This document shows positions 1 through 10,595 of a stretch of 47,166 bases of DNA, piece after piece; within the stretch, counting starts at the first letter, position 1; every line of letters begins with the position of its first letter. The position numbers were made by a program, and so were the translations under genes. This DNA is from Gammaproteobacteria bacterium (GTDB lineage Bacteria > Pseudomonadota > Gammaproteobacteria > Steroidobacterales > GCA-2729495), in NCBI GenBank assembly GCA_009692345.1, contig SHZI01000008.1, positions 1 to 47,166 of the forward strand, in the 5' to 3' direction. The notes beneath the pieces are model-generated. The model was given only the letters and a program-made list of their open reading frames with translations, was not told the DNA's origin and searched no databases.

Positions 1-234
1 GCCGGCGAGCTGTACCTGATCGACGAGGTAATGACACCCGACTCATCCCGCTTCTGGCCCGCGACGGAGTACCGCTCCGGCATCAGCCCCCCGAGCTACG
101 ACAAGCAGTTCGTCCGGGACTACCTGGAAACGCTGGACTGGAACAAGAAAGCACCGGGGCCAAAGCTCCCGCCGGACGTGATCCGCCGGACCAAGGAGAA
201 GTATCGGCAGGCGCTGGAGCTGCTGACCGGCTAG
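1..234 (+). CDS. purC: SAICAR synthetase, C-terminal part (cut by window start)
   Basis: Phosphoribosylaminoimidazole-succinocarboxamide synthase joins aspartate to CAIR in de novo purine synthesis, in the cytoplasm. Only the last 77 residues are visible, read in frame from base 1 to the TAG at 232-234. They contain the conserved stretch around [14 protein letters not shown] followed by [12 protein letters not shown], which is diagnostic for the C-terminal half of PurC. An ATG at 31 opens a shorter frame but lies inside the conserved domain and is not the true start. The gene converges on pmbA with only 9 bp between the stop codons, and no terminator hairpin is visible there. Confidence 0.93.
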   Translation, partial: AGELYLIDEVMTPDSSRFWPATEYRSGISPPSYDKQFVRDYLETLDWNKKAPGPKLPPDVIRRTKEKYRQALELLTG

Positions 235-243
235 CCCCGCTGC

Positions 244-1593
244 TCAACTGCCGCCGATCGTCATCTGCTCCAGCAGTATCGATCCGGTGAGCACGGCACC
301 GCGCCGGTCCACGTCGCTGCCAATGCCGAGGATCCCCTGGAACATGTCCTTGAGGTTGCCCGCGATCGTGATTTCCGTCACCGGGTACTGGATCTGGCCG
401 TTCTCCACCCAGAAGCCGCTGGCACCCCGGGAATAGTCGCCGGTCACCGGGTTCACGCCGCTGCCCATGAGGTCGGCAATCACGAGGCCGCGATCCATGG
501 TTCTCAGCAGATCAGCAAAGGTCTCGCCAGTGCTATGGACGACCAGATTATGGGCGCCACCGGAGTTTCCTGTGGACTGCATGCCCAGCTTGCGCGCGTA
601 GTAGCTGCCGAGCAGATACCCACCAAGCACGCCCGCATCAACCAGTCGGCGCTCCGTCGTCGCCACACCTTCGTCATCGAAGGGCGCGCTGGCCAGGGCC
701 TTCAGCAGGTGGGGCTTCTCATCGATGGTGACGCGGCTCGCGAACACGGGCTTGCCAAGGGTGTCCACCAGGAATGAGGACTTTCGATAGAGTGCCCCGC
801 CGCTGATGGCACTGAGCAGGTGCCCGATCAGACCGCGGGCGACCCGTGCAGGAAAGAGCACGGGCGCGTTGCAGGTCTCCAGCTTGGTCCCGCCCAGGCG
901 GGCGACCGTGCGCCGGCCTGCCTCCGCGCCGACCTCAGCTGGACCTGGCAGGTCGGCTGCATCGCGGGCCACGGCATACTCGTAGTCCGTTTCCATGGCG
1001 CCGTCCTGCGCAGCCACCACAGAGCAGGAAATGCTGTGATCAGACTCCGGATAACTGCCGAGAAAGCCGTGGCTGTTGCCGTAGACCCGGAGGCTCTCGC
1101 TCGTGCTGACCGACGCGCCTTCCGAATTGGTCACGCGGGGATCGAAATCCAGAGCTGCGGCCTCGCAGGTGGTAGCCAGCTCGATGGCGGCTGCGGGGTC
1201 GATGGCCCAGGGGTGATAGAGGCTGAGTTCCGGAATGCTCTTCGCGAGCTTGTCTGCATCTGCCAGACCGGACGCCGGGTCCTCGGCGCCGTAGCGGGCC
1301 AGCGCGCAGGCCTTGCGCACGGACTCCTCGATCGCTTCGGGCCGCAGGTCGGACGTACTGGCGCTGCCCTTGCGGTGGCCGAGCCAGACCGTAACGCCGA
1401 GACCCTGATCCCGCTGGTGGCGGAGGGTTTCCACCTCCCGCAGCCTCACGTTTACGGAAAATCCAGTGCCAAAGCTCGCGTTAGCCTCTGCCTGGGAGGC
1501 TCCCAGCTGCCTGGCCAGCCGCAGGGCGTCATTAACCTTCTCCTGAAGGCTTACGACCCCGTTCTCGAGGCTGAGTGCAGTGCGTGTGCTCAT
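244..1593 (-). CDS. pmbA: Metalloprotease PmbA/TldE subunit
   Basis: PmbA (TldE) is the partner of TldD in a heterodimeric cytoplasmic protease known in enterobacteria for maturing microcin B17 and degrading the CcdA antitoxin. The 449-residue product has the family length, the N-terminal modulator-of-gyrase domain and the C-terminal glycine-rich segment ([19 protein letters not shown]). It lacks the HExxxH motif, as expected for this subunit. Its ATG at 1593 overlaps the TGA of tldD by 4 bp, so the two subunits are very probably translationally coupled. No peptide substrate is encoded nearby, so a general proteolytic role is more likely than antibiotic maturation. Confidence 0.93.
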   Translation of the reverse strand: MSTRTALSLENGVVSLQEKVNDALRLARQLGASQAEANASFGTGFSVNVRLREVETLRHQRDQGLGVTVWLGHRKGSASTSDLRPEAIEESVRKACALARYGAEDPASGLADADKLAKSIPELSLYHPWAIDPAAAIELATTCEAAALDFDPRVTNSEGASVSTSESLRVYGNSHGFLGSYPESDHSISCSVVAAQDGAMETDYEYAVARDAADLPGPAEVGAEAGRRTVARLGGTKLETCNAPVLFPARVARGLIGHLLSAISGGALYRKSSFLVDTLGKPVFASRVTIDEKPHLLKALASAPFDDEGVATTERRLVDAGVLGGYLLGSYYARKLGMQSTGNSGGAHNLVVHSTGETFADLLRTMDRGLVIADLMGSGVNPVTGDYSRGASGFWVENGQIQYPVTEITIAGNLKDMFQGILGIGSDVDRRGAVLTGSILLEQMTIGGS

Positions 1594-3056
1594 TCGTCGC
1601 CACCCGTGCCACCGATGGTCAGGCCGTCGATACGCAGGGTCGGCTGCCCGACGCCCACGGGGACTGACTGACCTTCCTTGCCACAGACACCAATGCCGGT
1701 ATCCAGTGCCAGGTCGTTACCCACCATGCTCACGCGATTGAGCACGGTCGGGCCATCACCCACCAGCGTGGCATCCCGGATCGGGGCCCCCAGCTTCCCG
1801 TTCTCGATGCGGTAAGCCTCCGTGGCAGAGAAGACAAACTTGCCGGAGGTGATATCCACCTGACCGCCGCCGAAGTTGCGCGCATAGACGCCCTTCTTCA
1901 CCGACGCGATGATCTCGTCGGGGTGATGGGGCCCGGCCAGCATGTAGGTGTTGGTCATGCGCGGCATGGGGGTGTGGGCAAAGGACTGGCGACGGCCGTT
2001 GCCCGTCGACTCGGTACCCATGAGCCGGGCGTTCATCTTGTCCTGCAGATAGCCGCGGAGAATGCCGTTCTCGATCAGCACCGTGTTCCGGGTTGGGGTG
2101 CCCTCGTCATCCACGTTCAGCGAGCCGCGGCGATTGGGCAAGGTGCCGTCATCGACGACGGTACACAGGTCGGACGCCACCCGTTCCCCAACGCGACCCG
2201 TGAAGGCCGACGTCCCCTTGCGATTGAAGTCCCCCTCCAGGCCGTGACCAATGGCCTCGTGGAGCAGCACGCCGGGCCAGCCGGGACCAAGAACCACCAC
2301 CATCTCGCCGGAGGGTGCTGGCACTGCGTCCAGATTGACCACCGCCTGACGGACTGCTTCCCGCCCGTACTCGAGCACCTGCTCCGGCGTGAAGTACTCG
2401 TACCCGAAACGCCCGCCCCCACCGGCGTAGCCCTGCTCGCGCTTGTCGCCCTGCTCGACAATGACCGAGATGTTGAAGCGCACCAGTGGCCGCACGTCCG
2501 CCGCCATGGCGCCATCGCTGGCACACACCAGGATCACCTCATGGGCCGCGGCGAGGCTGGCCACCACCTGCTTCACCCGCGGATCCAGGGCGCGAACCTC
2601 GCTGTCGATGCGCTGGAGCAGCGCGACCTTGTCGTCGTCCGTCAGGGTCGGCAGTGGGTCTATGGGCGCGTATAGCCGGTGACCGGAACGGGGCTGCCAG
2701 GCCTGAACCCGCCCCTGCTGACCCTGGCGGACGATTGCGCTGGCGGCGGCAGACGCCTGCAGCAATGCCGGCACGACCAGTTCATCAGAATAAGCGAAGC
2801 CGGTTTTCTCGCCGGACATCGCCCGGACACCGACGCCCTGCTCGATGCTATGGGCACCTTCCTTGACGATGCCGTCCTCCAGCGTCCAGGACTCCTGGCG
2901 GGACACCTGAAAATAGAGATCTGCATTGTCCACCGTGCCGCGCATCAAGGCACCGAGCGCCCGCTCCAGGTCGTGATCGGCAATTCCGGCGGCATCCAGC
3001 ACCTGGCTGCGCACGCGCGCCAGGGACGACTCGGGGGCAACTACTGCATTCATCAT
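1590..3056 (-). CDS. tldD: Metalloprotease TldD, catalytic subunit
   Basis: TldD is the zinc-bearing subunit of the TldD/TldE protease. The 488-residue protein carries the [11 protein letters not shown] signature with zinc ligands His266 and His271 and catalytic Glu267. The C-terminal glycine-rich family segment ([18 protein letters not shown]) is also present. The ORF begins with two methionines (3056 and 3053) and either could be used. It lies 25 bp downstream of the nitrilase gene and overlaps pmbA by 4 bp. The order yhdP, nitrilase, tldD, pmbA is common in gammaproteobacteria and suggests co-transcription. Confidence 0.95.
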   Translation of the reverse strand: MMNAVVAPESSLARVRSQVLDAAGIADHDLERALGALMRGTVDNADLYFQVSRQESWTLEDGIVKEGAHSIEQGVGVRAMSGEKTGFAYSDELVVPALLQASAAASAIVRQGQQGRVQAWQPRSGHRLYAPIDPLPTLTDDDKVALLQRIDSEVRALDPRVKQVVASLAAAHEVILVCASDGAMAADVRPLVRFNISVIVEQGDKREQGYAGGGGRFGYEYFTPEQVLEYGREAVRQAVVNLDAVPAPSGEMVVVLGPGWPGVLLHEAIGHGLEGDFNRKGTSAFTGRVGERVASDLCTVVDDGTLPNRRGSLNVDDEGTPTRNTVLIENGILRGYLQDKMNARLMGTESTGNGRRQSFAHTPMPRMTNTYMLAGPHHPDEIIASVKKGVYARNFGGGQVDITSGKFVFSATEAYRIENGKLGAPIRDATLVGDGPTVLNRVSMVGNDLALDTGIGVCGKEGQSVPVGVGQPTLRIDGLTIGGTGGDE

Positions 3057-3081
3057 GGATCCTGGTTGTTCATGCCGGCGC

Positions 3082-3897
3082 CTAAAAGCGCCGGTGGTCG
3101 AGCACCGGAAACTGCTGGCGGAGCCGGTTCAGGCGTTGAGTGTCGATGGTGGCGGTGATCACGCGGGTCCGGCCGCCCGCATCGGCCAGAATGACTCCCC
3201 AGGGATCAACCAGCATTGTGTGTCCGTAGGTCTGGCGGCCCCCCGGGTGGGTGCCGGTCTGGGCCGCAGCAGCAACATAGGTGAGATTCTCAATGGCCCG
3301 GGCACGCAATAGCGCCTCCCAGTGCGCCTCGCCAGTTCGATAGGTGAAGGCGGCAGGCAGTGCCAGCACGTCCATACCCTCGCTGGACATCTGCCGGAAC
3401 AGTTCAGGAAAACGGAGGTCGTAGCAGACGGCCACCCCGAGCGCGCCCCAGGGTGTTTCTATGCAGAGCGGCTTGGCGCCGGACATCGTGCTCCGGGACT
3501 CCCGGTAGGCTTCTTCGCTCTCGGGCACGCGGGCGTCGAACAGGTGCACCTTGTCGTAGCGCCCAGCCCGCTTGCCGCTGCCGTCGTAGACCAGAGCAGC
3601 CGCATACGGGCGCTTGGGATCATCGCTCTTCAGCGGAATCGTGCCGCCCACGATCCACAGGTCGGACCGGGCTGCTTCGGCGGCGAGAAAGTCCTGCAAG
3701 GGACCCGCGCCGTCGTCTTCGATGATCGCCAGACGATCAGACTCCTTCTTGCCCATCCGGGCGAAGTTTTCGGGCAGCACAGCAAGCGTCGCCCCATCAG
3801 CAGCGGCCGATCGCAGGGCCCGCCGGGCGCGGGAGAGGTTTGCGGCGACGTCCTCGCCGGAGTTCATCTGGATGGCGGAAATGCGGAGGGTCTTCAT
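3082..3897 (-). CDS. Nitrilase-superfamily (Nit1-like) amidase
   Basis: Carbon-nitrogen hydrolase of 271 residues, full length for the Nit1/Nit2 branch, several members of which remove the side-chain amide of deaminated glutathione as a repair reaction. The catalytic triad is visible: Glu43 (in LPENFARMG), Lys115 (in [13 protein letters not shown]) and nucleophile Cys157 (in [13 protein letters not shown]). No signal peptide is present, so the enzyme should be cytoplasmic. It sits between yhdP and tldD, the place it occupies in many related genomes. Deaminated glutathione amidase is the best guess, but the substrate cannot be proved from sequence. Confidence 0.85.
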   Translation of the reverse strand: MKTLRISAIQMNSGEDVAANLSRARRALRSAAADGATLAVLPENFARMGKKESDRLAIIEDDGAGPLQDFLAAEAARSDLWIVGGTIPLKSDDPKRPYAAALVYDGSGKRAGRYDKVHLFDARVPESEEAYRESRSTMSGAKPLCIETPWGALGVAVCYDLRFPELFRQMSSEGMDVLALPAAFTYRTGEAHWEALLRARAIENLTYVAAAAQTGTHPGGRQTYGHTMLVDPWGVILADAGGRTRVITATIDTQRLNRLRQQFPVLDHRRF

Positions 3898-3985
3898 GGT
3901 TGCTCTTCGGGGCCGTTCCTGTATGCCGGGGCAAGTGTAATCTGGGGGCGAAAAGCCTGCCTGACAAGCGGCTGGCCCCGACAGC

Positions 3986-6900
3986 TCAGCGGGTCAGCCC
4001 GGCCTCCGGACCCAGTTCCTTCAGAGCCTCCGCCAGATACCGTTCGCAGTTCCGGAAAGGCGTCAGATCAACTGCACTCTTGTCGACCTTGTCGATCACT
4101 GGCTGGTCCCACACGCCCGAGACCCGGTAGTAGCTTTCGCCAAAGGTACTCAGTGGCTTGCGGAAGATCTGTGAAATCAGGAGCACCGTTCCGCCCACCA
4201 GGGGCCCGCCCACAAAGCCACCCACAGCCAGCACATCCGAGACATGGGGCCGCACCACAGCCACCTGGTCATAGGTCCGGTCCCGGAGCGAAACGCGCCC
4301 CAGGACCCCAATGTCCGTCACCGGCCCTTCGAGACCGAAATCGCAGGTGTAGGCGCTCCCCTGGTCCAGGCGAAACTCGCCCTTCACCTCGTCAAAGGCC
4401 AGACCTTTGCTCACGATGTCGGAGAAATCCAGGCCCAGGCGGCGCGGGAGGGCCGCGATACTCAGCAGCCCGACCATCCGGCCGCCGCCTGGCTCCACGG
4501 ACAGAAACTGGCCCTTGTCCAGACTCAAGACGACACGGCCACCCGCCGTGTTGAGAAAGTCTTCGCTGGGCCCGCCAGGCCAGAACAGGTCCAGCGTCAC
4601 TCCAGCCTTCTCGCCCTCCACCACCGGCCTGTAGCCCAGCGCCTTCAGGGTTGTGCCGATACCGGTGGACTGCAGCTGCAAGCGCAGTTCACTGCGCTGC
4701 TGTTTGACGTCATCGCCCTCGACGACCCACGTCGCATCACCCCTGATGCTGAACGTCGGACTCTCCATGACCAGTGGCTCTACAACCACGCCATCGCCCC
4801 GCTGAGCCAGCTCTGCTGTCAGTTTGCCGAAGCGCATGTCCTTCAGGGCGAAGTCCGCGATGGAGGCACGCACCGGGGGCAGGTTGCGGGGATCTGCCAC
4901 ACCATCGCCGACCGCAGGGTCCGCCTCGAGAAGCCACAGGCGCTGCATGTCGAGAAGGAGAGGCGCGTCATCAGACTGGCGGGCCGGAACAGTTACCGTC
5001 CCTGCGGCAGAAGGGCCGAGGACGGCTATCCGCCACTCACCTGACAGGCGCCGGGCATCCAGCTTCACGTCGCGGAACACGCGCCCAAGGACGGCGAAAG
5101 AGTCCGCGTCGACGACAATCTGGCGCAGCAGATTGGGCGCTGTGTCGCCGGTGTTGCCCCGGGTGCTCCGCCCCGGAAACCAGTCCTCGAAGCGCAGGCT
5201 GGAGAATGTGCCGCCAATCTCCAGGCCCGGATCCGCCGGGAGACTCGCCAGGACCGGACCGTTGCGCAGATCTCCCCGCTCAAGACGCCAGCCCCCCTTG
5301 GCGCGGCGGGCCGCCTTGCCGACGCCGGTCGGCGCGGGGGGATCGGACAGAAACTGGAGGGCCCAGCTCACGCCCCGCTCGATCCTGCCGCTCACCTGCA
5401 GCTTGCCCCGGTCAGGCAGGCTCACTTCCATGCGCAGCGGGTCGGCAGTGCCAGCCTGCTTGGTCATAGGCTCAGCCAGTGTGCTGCTGAGCTGGTCCAG
5501 GTCTGAGGCAATCTGAATACTCAGGGGAGTTTTGGCGCCCCGGGCCGGCACTTGTACGGTGGCATTCCAGGCCACGCTGCCCCCAAGTCGCTCCGCATAG
5601 GGCAACGAGAAGGCTGCGGCCAGCTTTCCCGTGGGCGTCTCGCCCGCCACTTCGGCAACCTGACTCAGTGCTGCTTCGTCGGGCCTGGCGGCCCGGAGCG
5701 CGATGCTTACAGGTTCGTCGAGGAACGTCGCAGCCAGCTGGTCAGCTACCAGCCGATCCCTGTTCAGACGCACGGTACCCTCAAGAGCGGCGAGTCCGAA
5801 CTCCACACCCCTGAGCCCGAGCCTTGCACCCTCCAGGCCGAAGGTGCCGAGCAGGCGATAGTCCGCGGGGCGCGCGATGGGCAAGCGCAGATCGATCTTC
5901 GTGGCCACATCACCGCTGCCGGTAACACTCTCCAGGGTCGGGCCCAGTAAGGCCGCAAGCGGCGTCTGGCGAAGAAAGCCGAGAATCTGGCCCAGCTGAA
6001 CGTCATTTGTTGCGGCAATGTCCAGCTCTGTCTCGTGCAGGAGATTAGCCACACGAATCTCGGCATCGGCAAAGGGAACTCCGCCGATCGACCCCCGGTT
6101 TTCCACGGAGCTCAGACTGACGCGATCGATGATCACGGTCCCGGAGGCGTTCTCCAGCCGGGGCCAGTCCGGAGCGTAATCAATGACGGCGTCGGCAAGC
6201 CTGAATTCCAGGCGAAAGCGCCCGTCTCCGCCTTCGTAGGGAAACCCCTTCAGTGGGCCTTGCCACAACAGCTCGCCCCGGGGCACGGAGCCCGCAACAA
6301 AGGCCCGGTCCAGCCATTCCACGACGTTGGGCCTCATCCTCTTCAGTGGGACGTAGTTCAGTGCGGCGGGGGCCGATGACGCCGCGAAACGCGAGTTCAG
6401 ATCGACGAAGACGGGGCCTGCAGGTGGGAACAGGACCCGCAGGCGAGACTGGATCTCACCATCCGGGGTCGTGATGAGCAGGTCGTCCGTGAGCACTTCG
6501 AGGCCACGCGCCGAGGTCTTCCAGCCCAGCTTGCCGGTCGCCGCCCTGGTGCGGATATCGGCCCGGAACAGCCCGGGAAATCGCACCAGGCCCGCCCCGG
6601 AGTTCAGGTTGATGCGGCCGCCCGTCTGGTCGGCCCGGAGGGTGCCCGTGATCCCGGTGACTGCCCAATGCGGTGCCGGCATGACCAGGCCCAGATCCTC
6701 GACTGTGGCCGCGGCTGTCCAGGTTGGAGCCTTGCCTTGTGTAAAGGTCGCGGTGAGGTTGAAATCCCGCACCTCTCCCTGCAGTCGCTCGGGCAGCAGA
6801 TCACGGCGCAGGCCCGTGCTGGCCCCGGACCAGAGCAGCGGCCAGAGATCCTGCAGTCTGAGGTTGTCGGCCACAGCGTTCAGGGAGCTGCGACCTTCTG

Positions 6901-7927
6901 CCGGGTTGGTATAGCTAACCGAACCACTGCTGACAGGCGACGTCTTGCTGCCCCTCTTGACGACAAACCGCCCCAGCGTCGCTTCCCAGCCAGCGGCAGT
7001 CGACTTCCAGTCCGCACGCAGCTCAAGGCGCTGGTAGGTATTGTCGTCGGCGGAGACCCCCTGCCAGACCGTCGGCCCCAGATCGAGCTCCAGGGTAAGG
7101 ACGCCGGGAGTCAGTCCGGAAAAGCCTGCCTCAAGGTCCACGTCCCCACGTCCGGCCAGCAGCGGCAGCGGTTCATTGGCGACGATCCGGAGCAGGCGGG
7201 CCACGTCAAGATCAGAGCCCCTGGCGCGCAGGTCCCAGACCGTTGCTGCCGGAACGGCCTGCGCCAGCAGTATCGGTGGTGGCAGAGTGCCACTGACTTC
7301 AACGCCTGATCCCAGCCCATCCTGCCCGTTGAACTCACCATCGAAGCTGATCAGGTCTGGTGCCAGGCCCAGCGCCAGCTGATCGATGGTCAGGGCAACG
7401 CGCGGCTCCAGCCGCGCAGCATCCAGCAGCAACACGTCGATGTCCTGGAGTTGCAGATCAAGGCGCGGCAGCGGCGCATCTGGTGGCCGTCGCAACAACT
7501 CCTCCAGGGGCACCCCGTTGATCAGCCATTGACCGGCGGGTTGGCGCTCTGCTTTGAAGCTGGCGCCACTGATCGCGACCCGCCCGGGACGCAGCTGGCG
7601 CTCGACCAGAAGGCGCCACAGGTTGATGCCCACGCTGAGCTCGCTGGCATCGAACACCGGCCGCTGGTCCTTAAGGGTGAAGATCCGCACTGCGGAAAAG
7701 CGGACTTCCGGCCCCTGCAGGGGCCAGCTCGCTGACAGCCGCTCAAAGCGCACATCGAAGCCGGTGGCCTCGGACGCAAACTGCCGGATTTCGTCCTGGT
7801 AGTCAGGGGCCAGGGGTAGCAGCAGCCGGGCGATACCCACAACAATGGCCAGAACGATGACCAGGGCCGCCGCAGAAGCCGCCAGCCAGCCGAGACTCCG
7901 TCTTAACACTCCGCCCTGGTGGCGCAT
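3986..7927 (-). CDS. yhdP: YhdP family AsmA-like lipid-transport protein
   Basis: Very large (1313 residues) inner-membrane-anchored protein of the AsmA-like YhdP/TamB/YdbH group, which carries phospholipids from inner to outer membrane. One hydrophobic anchor is visible at about residues 13-35. The rest is a long series of beta-rich repeats expected to span the periplasm, ending in the conserved AsmA-like C-terminal block (LLSIAALPRRLGLDFSDIVS, then GPVTDIGVLGRVSLRDRTYD). Length matches the family. Its stop is 89 bp before the nitrilase start, and its start lies 12 bp after the rng stop, so it is probably in one operon with rng. Confidence 0.9.
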   Translation of the reverse strand: MRHQGGVLRRSLGWLAASAAALVIVLAIVVGIARLLLPLAPDYQDEIRQFASEATGFDVRFERLSASWPLQGPEVRFSAVRIFTLKDQRPVFDASELSVGINLWRLLVERQLRPGRVAISGASFKAERQPAGQWLINGVPLEELLRRPPDAPLPRLDLQLQDIDVLLLDAARLEPRVALTIDQLALGLAPDLISFDGEFNGQDGLGSGVEVSGTLPPPILLAQAVPAATVWDLRARGSDLDVARLLRIVANEPLPLLAGRGDVDLEAGFSGLTPGVLTLELDLGPTVWQGVSADDNTYQRLELRADWKSTAAGWEATLGRFVVKRGSKTSPVSSGSVSYTNPAEGRSSLNAVADNLRLQDLWPLLWSGASTGLRRDLLPERLQGEVRDFNLTATFTQGKAPTWTAAATVEDLGLVMPAPHWAVTGITGTLRADQTGGRINLNSGAGLVRFPGLFRADIRTRAATGKLGWKTSARGLEVLTDDLLITTPDGEIQSRLRVLFPPAGPVFVDLNSRFAASSAPAALNYVPLKRMRPNVVEWLDRAFVAGSVPRGELLWQGPLKGFPYEGGDGRFRLEFRLADAVIDYAPDWPRLENASGTVIIDRVSLSSVENRGSIGGVPFADAEIRVANLLHETELDIAATNDVQLGQILGFLRQTPLAALLGPTLESVTGSGDVATKIDLRLPIARPADYRLLGTFGLEGARLGLRGVEFGLAALEGTVRLNRDRLVADQLAATFLDEPVSIALRAARPDEAALSQVAEVAGETPTGKLAAAFSLPYAERLGGSVAWNATVQVPARGAKTPLSIQIASDLDQLSSTLAEPMTKQAGTADPLRMEVSLPDRGKLQVSGRIERGVSWALQFLSDPPAPTGVGKAARRAKGGWRLERGDLRNGPVLASLPADPGLEIGGTFSSLRFEDWFPGRSTRGNTGDTAPNLLRQIVVDADSFAVLGRVFRDVKLDARRLSGEWRIAVLGPSAAGTVTVPARQSDDAPLLLDMQRLWLLEADPAVGDGVADPRNLPPVRASIADFALKDMRFGKLTAELAQRGDGVVVEPLVMESPTFSIRGDATWVVEGDDVKQQRSELRLQLQSTGIGTTLKALGYRPVVEGEKAGVTLDLFWPGGPSEDFLNTAGGRVVLSLDKGQFLSVEPGGGRMVGLLSIAALPRRLGLDFSDIVSKGLAFDEVKGEFRLDQGSAYTCDFGLEGPVTDIGVLGRVSLRDRTYDQVAVVRPHVSDVLAVGGFVGGPLVGGTVLLISQIFRKPLSTFGESYYRVSGVWDQPVIDKVDKSAVDLTPFRNCERYLAEALKELGPEAGLTR

Positions 7928-7939
7928 ACCGCCGCCCGC

Positions 7940-9421
7940 CTAGACCAGAACGACGTCGAACTGATCCTGGGCATACAGACTCTCCGTCTGCAGCCGGATC
8001 GGCTTGCTGGTCACTTCCTCAAGTTCCGCAATGCGGGACGACTCTTCGTCCAGCAACAACTCGATGACTTCCTGGTGCGCCAGAATGACCAAACCCTTGA
8101 AACTGAACTGACCGTGCTGCCGGAGGATCTCACGGAATATTTCGTAGCAGACCGTCTCAGGAGTTTTGACGTGCCCGCGGCCGTGACAGGTTGGACAGGG
8201 CTCACACAGGAGGTGTGCCAGGCTCTCTCGGGTCCTCTTCCGCGTCAGCTGGACGAGGCCTAGCGAGGAACCCTCGGCGATCTGGGGCCGGGCGTGGTCA
8301 CACTGCAGTGCCGCAGTCAGGGCCTCCAGTACCTGCCGCCGGTGGGCCTCCTCCAGCATGTCGATAAAATCGATGACGATGATCCCGCCAAGGTTGCGCA
8401 GGCGGAGCTGCCGGGCGATGGCCACGGCCGCTTCGAGATTGGTCCGGAAAATGGTGTCCTCCAGGTTGCGGTGGCCAACGTAGCCACCGGTATTGACGTC
8501 AATACTGGTGAGCGCCTCCGTCTGGTCGATCACCAGGTAGCCCCCGGACTTGAGTTCCACCTTGGGCACCAGGGCCTTCTGGATCTCGTCCTCGATGCCG
8601 TAGAGGTCGAAGATCGGCCGGGGTCCGGCGTAGAACTCGATGCGGCTGGCCAGCTGCGGCATCACGCTGGCAGCAAACTCCCGCAGCTGACGGCAGGCCT
8701 TTTCGTCATCAATCCGGACCGCCTGCGTCGCGGAATCCACGAGATCGCGCAGGACGCGTATGGCGAGGGGCAGATCCTGGTGCACCAGCGCGGGCACGGG
8801 CGCGCGCTCTGCCCGGGCCGCCACGACTGCCCACAGGCGGGCCAGGAACTCCGCGTCTGCCCGCAGCGGCTCTTCGCCCACGCCCTCGGCAGCGGTCCGG
8901 ACGATAAAGCCAGAAGGGACGTCGGGGCCCATCAGCCGGGTCATCAGCTGCTTCAGGCGGTCCCGCTCAGGGTCGGCTGCAATGCGGCCCGAAACGCCCA
9001 GCGTGGTTTCTCTGGGCAACAGGACCAGGTACCGGGACGGGAGCGTGATGAACATGGTCAGACGGGCCCCCTTGGTGCCCAGCTGATCCTTCACCACCTG
9101 GACAAGGACGGTGTCGCCCTCCCGGAGGACGTCGCGAATGTTCTGCTCCTCCCCGACCGCTGCAGGCAAGGTCCCGGCTGCAGGCAACACATCGGAGGCG
9201 CGCAGAAAGCCGGTGCGGGCAAGGCCCAGATCCACGAACGCGGCCTGCATGCCGGGCAAGACCCGGACCACGCGGCCCTTGTAGATGTTGCCGGTGAGGC
9301 CAAGTCGGGAGGTTCTTTCGATCAGCACCTCCTGGACCACGCCGTTCTCCACCAGGGCTGCCCTGACCTCCCGGGACGTGAGATTGATGAGAATCTCTTC
9401 TGTTGGAGCCTTGGTACTCAT
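7940..9421 (-). CDS. rng: Ribonuclease G
   Basis: Endoribonuclease of the RNase E/G family that matures the 5' end of 16S rRNA and takes part in mRNA decay. Visible parts are an S1-like RNA-binding region at about residues 38-120 (GNIYKGRVVRVLPGMQAAFV), the metal-binding catalytic block (GGIIVIDFIDMLEEAHR) and the zinc-link motif CPTCHGRG near the C-terminus. It lacks the RNase E degradosome tail, so G rather than E. The open frame extends 13 codons upstream to 9460, but the ATG at 9421 gives the normal MSTKAPTEE-type N-terminus (493 residues) and leaves 10 bp after maf instead of an overlap. Confidence 0.94.
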   Translation of the reverse strand: MSTKAPTEEILINLTSREVRAALVENGVVQEVLIERTSRLGLTGNIYKGRVVRVLPGMQAAFVDLGLARTGFLRASDVLPAAGTLPAAVGEEQNIRDVLREGDTVLVQVVKDQLGTKGARLTMFITLPSRYLVLLPRETTLGVSGRIAADPERDRLKQLMTRLMGPDVPSGFIVRTAAEGVGEEPLRADAEFLARLWAVVAARAERAPVPALVHQDLPLAIRVLRDLVDSATQAVRIDDEKACRQLREFAASVMPQLASRIEFYAGPRPIFDLYGIEDEIQKALVPKVELKSGGYLVIDQTEALTSIDVNTGGYVGHRNLEDTIFRTNLEAAVAIARQLRLRNLGGIIVIDFIDMLEEAHRRQVLEALTAALQCDHARPQIAEGSSLGLVQLTRKRTRESLAHLLCEPCPTCHGRGHVKTPETVCYEIFREILRQHGQFSFKGLVILAHQEVIELLLDEESSRIAELEEVTSKPIRLQTESLYAQDQFDVVLV

Positions 9422-9431
9422 CGGTAGCGGT

Positions 9432-10019
9432 TCATGGCGCCGGAAGCACCGGGCAGCCAAACAGCGTGAGCAGTCGGGCGGTCTCGAACAAGGGGAGGCC
9501 CATCACGCCGGAGTAACTCCCCCGGAGTTCCGCAATGAACTGGGCAGCGCACCCCTGGATCGCATAGGCCCCGGCCTTGTCCCTGGGTTCCCCCGTCCGC
9601 CAGTAGGCTGCGATTTCCTCGGCGGTAATGGCCCGAAAGGTGACTGCGCTACGGCAGAGCTCGACGCGCTCCCGCTGGCCATCGGTTACCGCCACAGCGG
9701 TCCAGACCAGGTGTGTGCGGCCGGCGAGCCGGCCCAGCATCCGGGCAGCGTCGGCCTCGTCCGCCGGCTTGCCGAAGAGTTCCGTGCCGAGGGCAACCGC
9801 CGTATCTGCAGCGAGGACTGGCGACTCCCGCGCCGGGCGTGCCGCGAGCCCGGCCTGGGCTTTGGCACTGGCCAGCCGACAGACCAGATCCCCGGCACCC
9901 TCCGACGGCCGGGGAGACTCGTCGACTGCCACGCGGAGCACCTCATGGCGGACACCCAGCTGGGTCAGCAGTTGCTGGCGCCGGGGCGATCCGGAGGCAA
10001 GGTAGACGAAAGGGCTCAC
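9432..10019 (-). CDS. maf: Maf-type nucleoside triphosphate pyrophosphatase (YhdE-like)
   Basis: House-cleaning pyrophosphatase that hydrolyses dTTP/UTP and modified nucleotides. The signature YLASGSPRRQQLLTQLGV is at the N-terminus, followed by VLAADTAVAL and the DKAGAYAIQG block typical of the YhdE (dTTP/UTP) subgroup. The longest frame starts with ATG at 10070, but this would overlap rlmH by 40 bp and add an unconserved tail. The GTG at 10019 gives the usual short lead (V-SPFVYLASGS, 195 residues) and is preferred. The order rlmH, maf, rng is a common gammaproteobacterial arrangement. Confidence 0.9.
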   Translation of the reverse strand: MSPFVYLASGSPRRQQLLTQLGVRHEVLRVAVDESPRPSEGAGDLVCRLASAKAQAGLAARPARESPVLAADTAVALGTELFGKPADEADAARMLGRLAGRTHLVWTAVAVTDGQRERVELCRSAVTFRAITAEEIAAYWRTGEPRDKAGAYAIQGCAAQFIAELRGSYSGVMGLPLFETARLLTLFGCPVLPAP

Positions 10020-10030
10020 GGTGCTGGCAT

Positions 10031-10501
10031 TCACGCTTTGTGGTACGGGTGGCCCTGCAGGATGGTCCACGCGCGATACAGCTGCTCGACGACGATCACC
10101 CGGGCCAGGCCGTGGGGAAACGTCAGGGCAGACAGGGACCAGGACTGATTGGCTCTCTGCCGGACTTCATCTGCCAGACCCTCCGGTCCACCAATGGCCA
10201 GCACGACGGAGGGCTGATGGTTCTGCCAGCGGTCAACTTCCCGGGCCAGCTCCAGGGACGACCAGGCCTTGCCCCGCTCATCGAGGGTCACCAGGAAATC
10301 CCCTGGCTTGAGGCGCTGCAGGATGCGCTGTCCCTCCTTGGCCTTGGCAATGGCCGGATCACCACCGGAGGAACGCAGGGAGAGGGGGATGTCGACCAGC
10401 TCGGGCTTCAGGTGAGTGGGTATACGGTCCAGGTAGAGCTGGACAGCTTCCCGCACCCAGTCCTCCGGGCGGGTACCAATCACCAAGAGCCGTACCTTCA
10501 T
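10031..10501 (-). CDS. rlmH: 23S rRNA pseudouridine-1915 N3-methyltransferase
   Basis: RlmH is a SPOUT-class methyltransferase that modifies pseudouridine 1915 in helix 69 of 23S rRNA using S-adenosylmethionine. The product has the family length (156 residues). It shows the knot-forming segments VLAIGGPEGLADEV and SALTFPHGLARVIVVEQLYR, ending in ILQGHPYHKA, nearly identical to the RlmH consensus. It follows rsfS, a frequent pairing of two ribosome-associated genes. A weak terminator-like hairpin lies between rsfS and this gene. Confidence 0.96.
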   Translation of the reverse strand: MKVRLLVIGTRPEDWVREAVQLYLDRIPTHLKPELVDIPLSLRSSGGDPAIAKAKEGQRILQRLKPGDFLVTLDERGKAWSSLELAREVDRWQNHQPSVVLAIGGPEGLADEVRQRANQSWSLSALTFPHGLARVIVVEQLYRAWTILQGHPYHKA

Positions 10502-10515
10502 GCGTGAATCTGCTG

Positions 10516-10534
10516 AAAAACCCCGCCGTTGGGG
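10516..10534 (-). terminator. Weak intrinsic-terminator-like hairpin between rsfS and rlmH
   Basis: On the minus strand the sequence reads CCCCAACGGCGGGGTTTTT: a 4-bp GC stem with a 6-nt loop followed directly by five T residues. It lies in the 94-bp gap after the rsfS stop and just before the rlmH start. The stem is short, so it may only attenuate transcription between the two genes. Confidence 0.35.
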
Positions 10535-10595
10535 GCTTAAGAATGATACACGCCAATCCGCCGGCTCAGATTCGTTCAGGCCGCTTCAGGCTGCT

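Noticed and set aside
244-3056. Microcin-maturation system based on TldD/PmbA
   Set aside because: The pair is present, but no precursor peptide, cyclase or export gene is nearby, and the location among housekeeping genes is the normal one.
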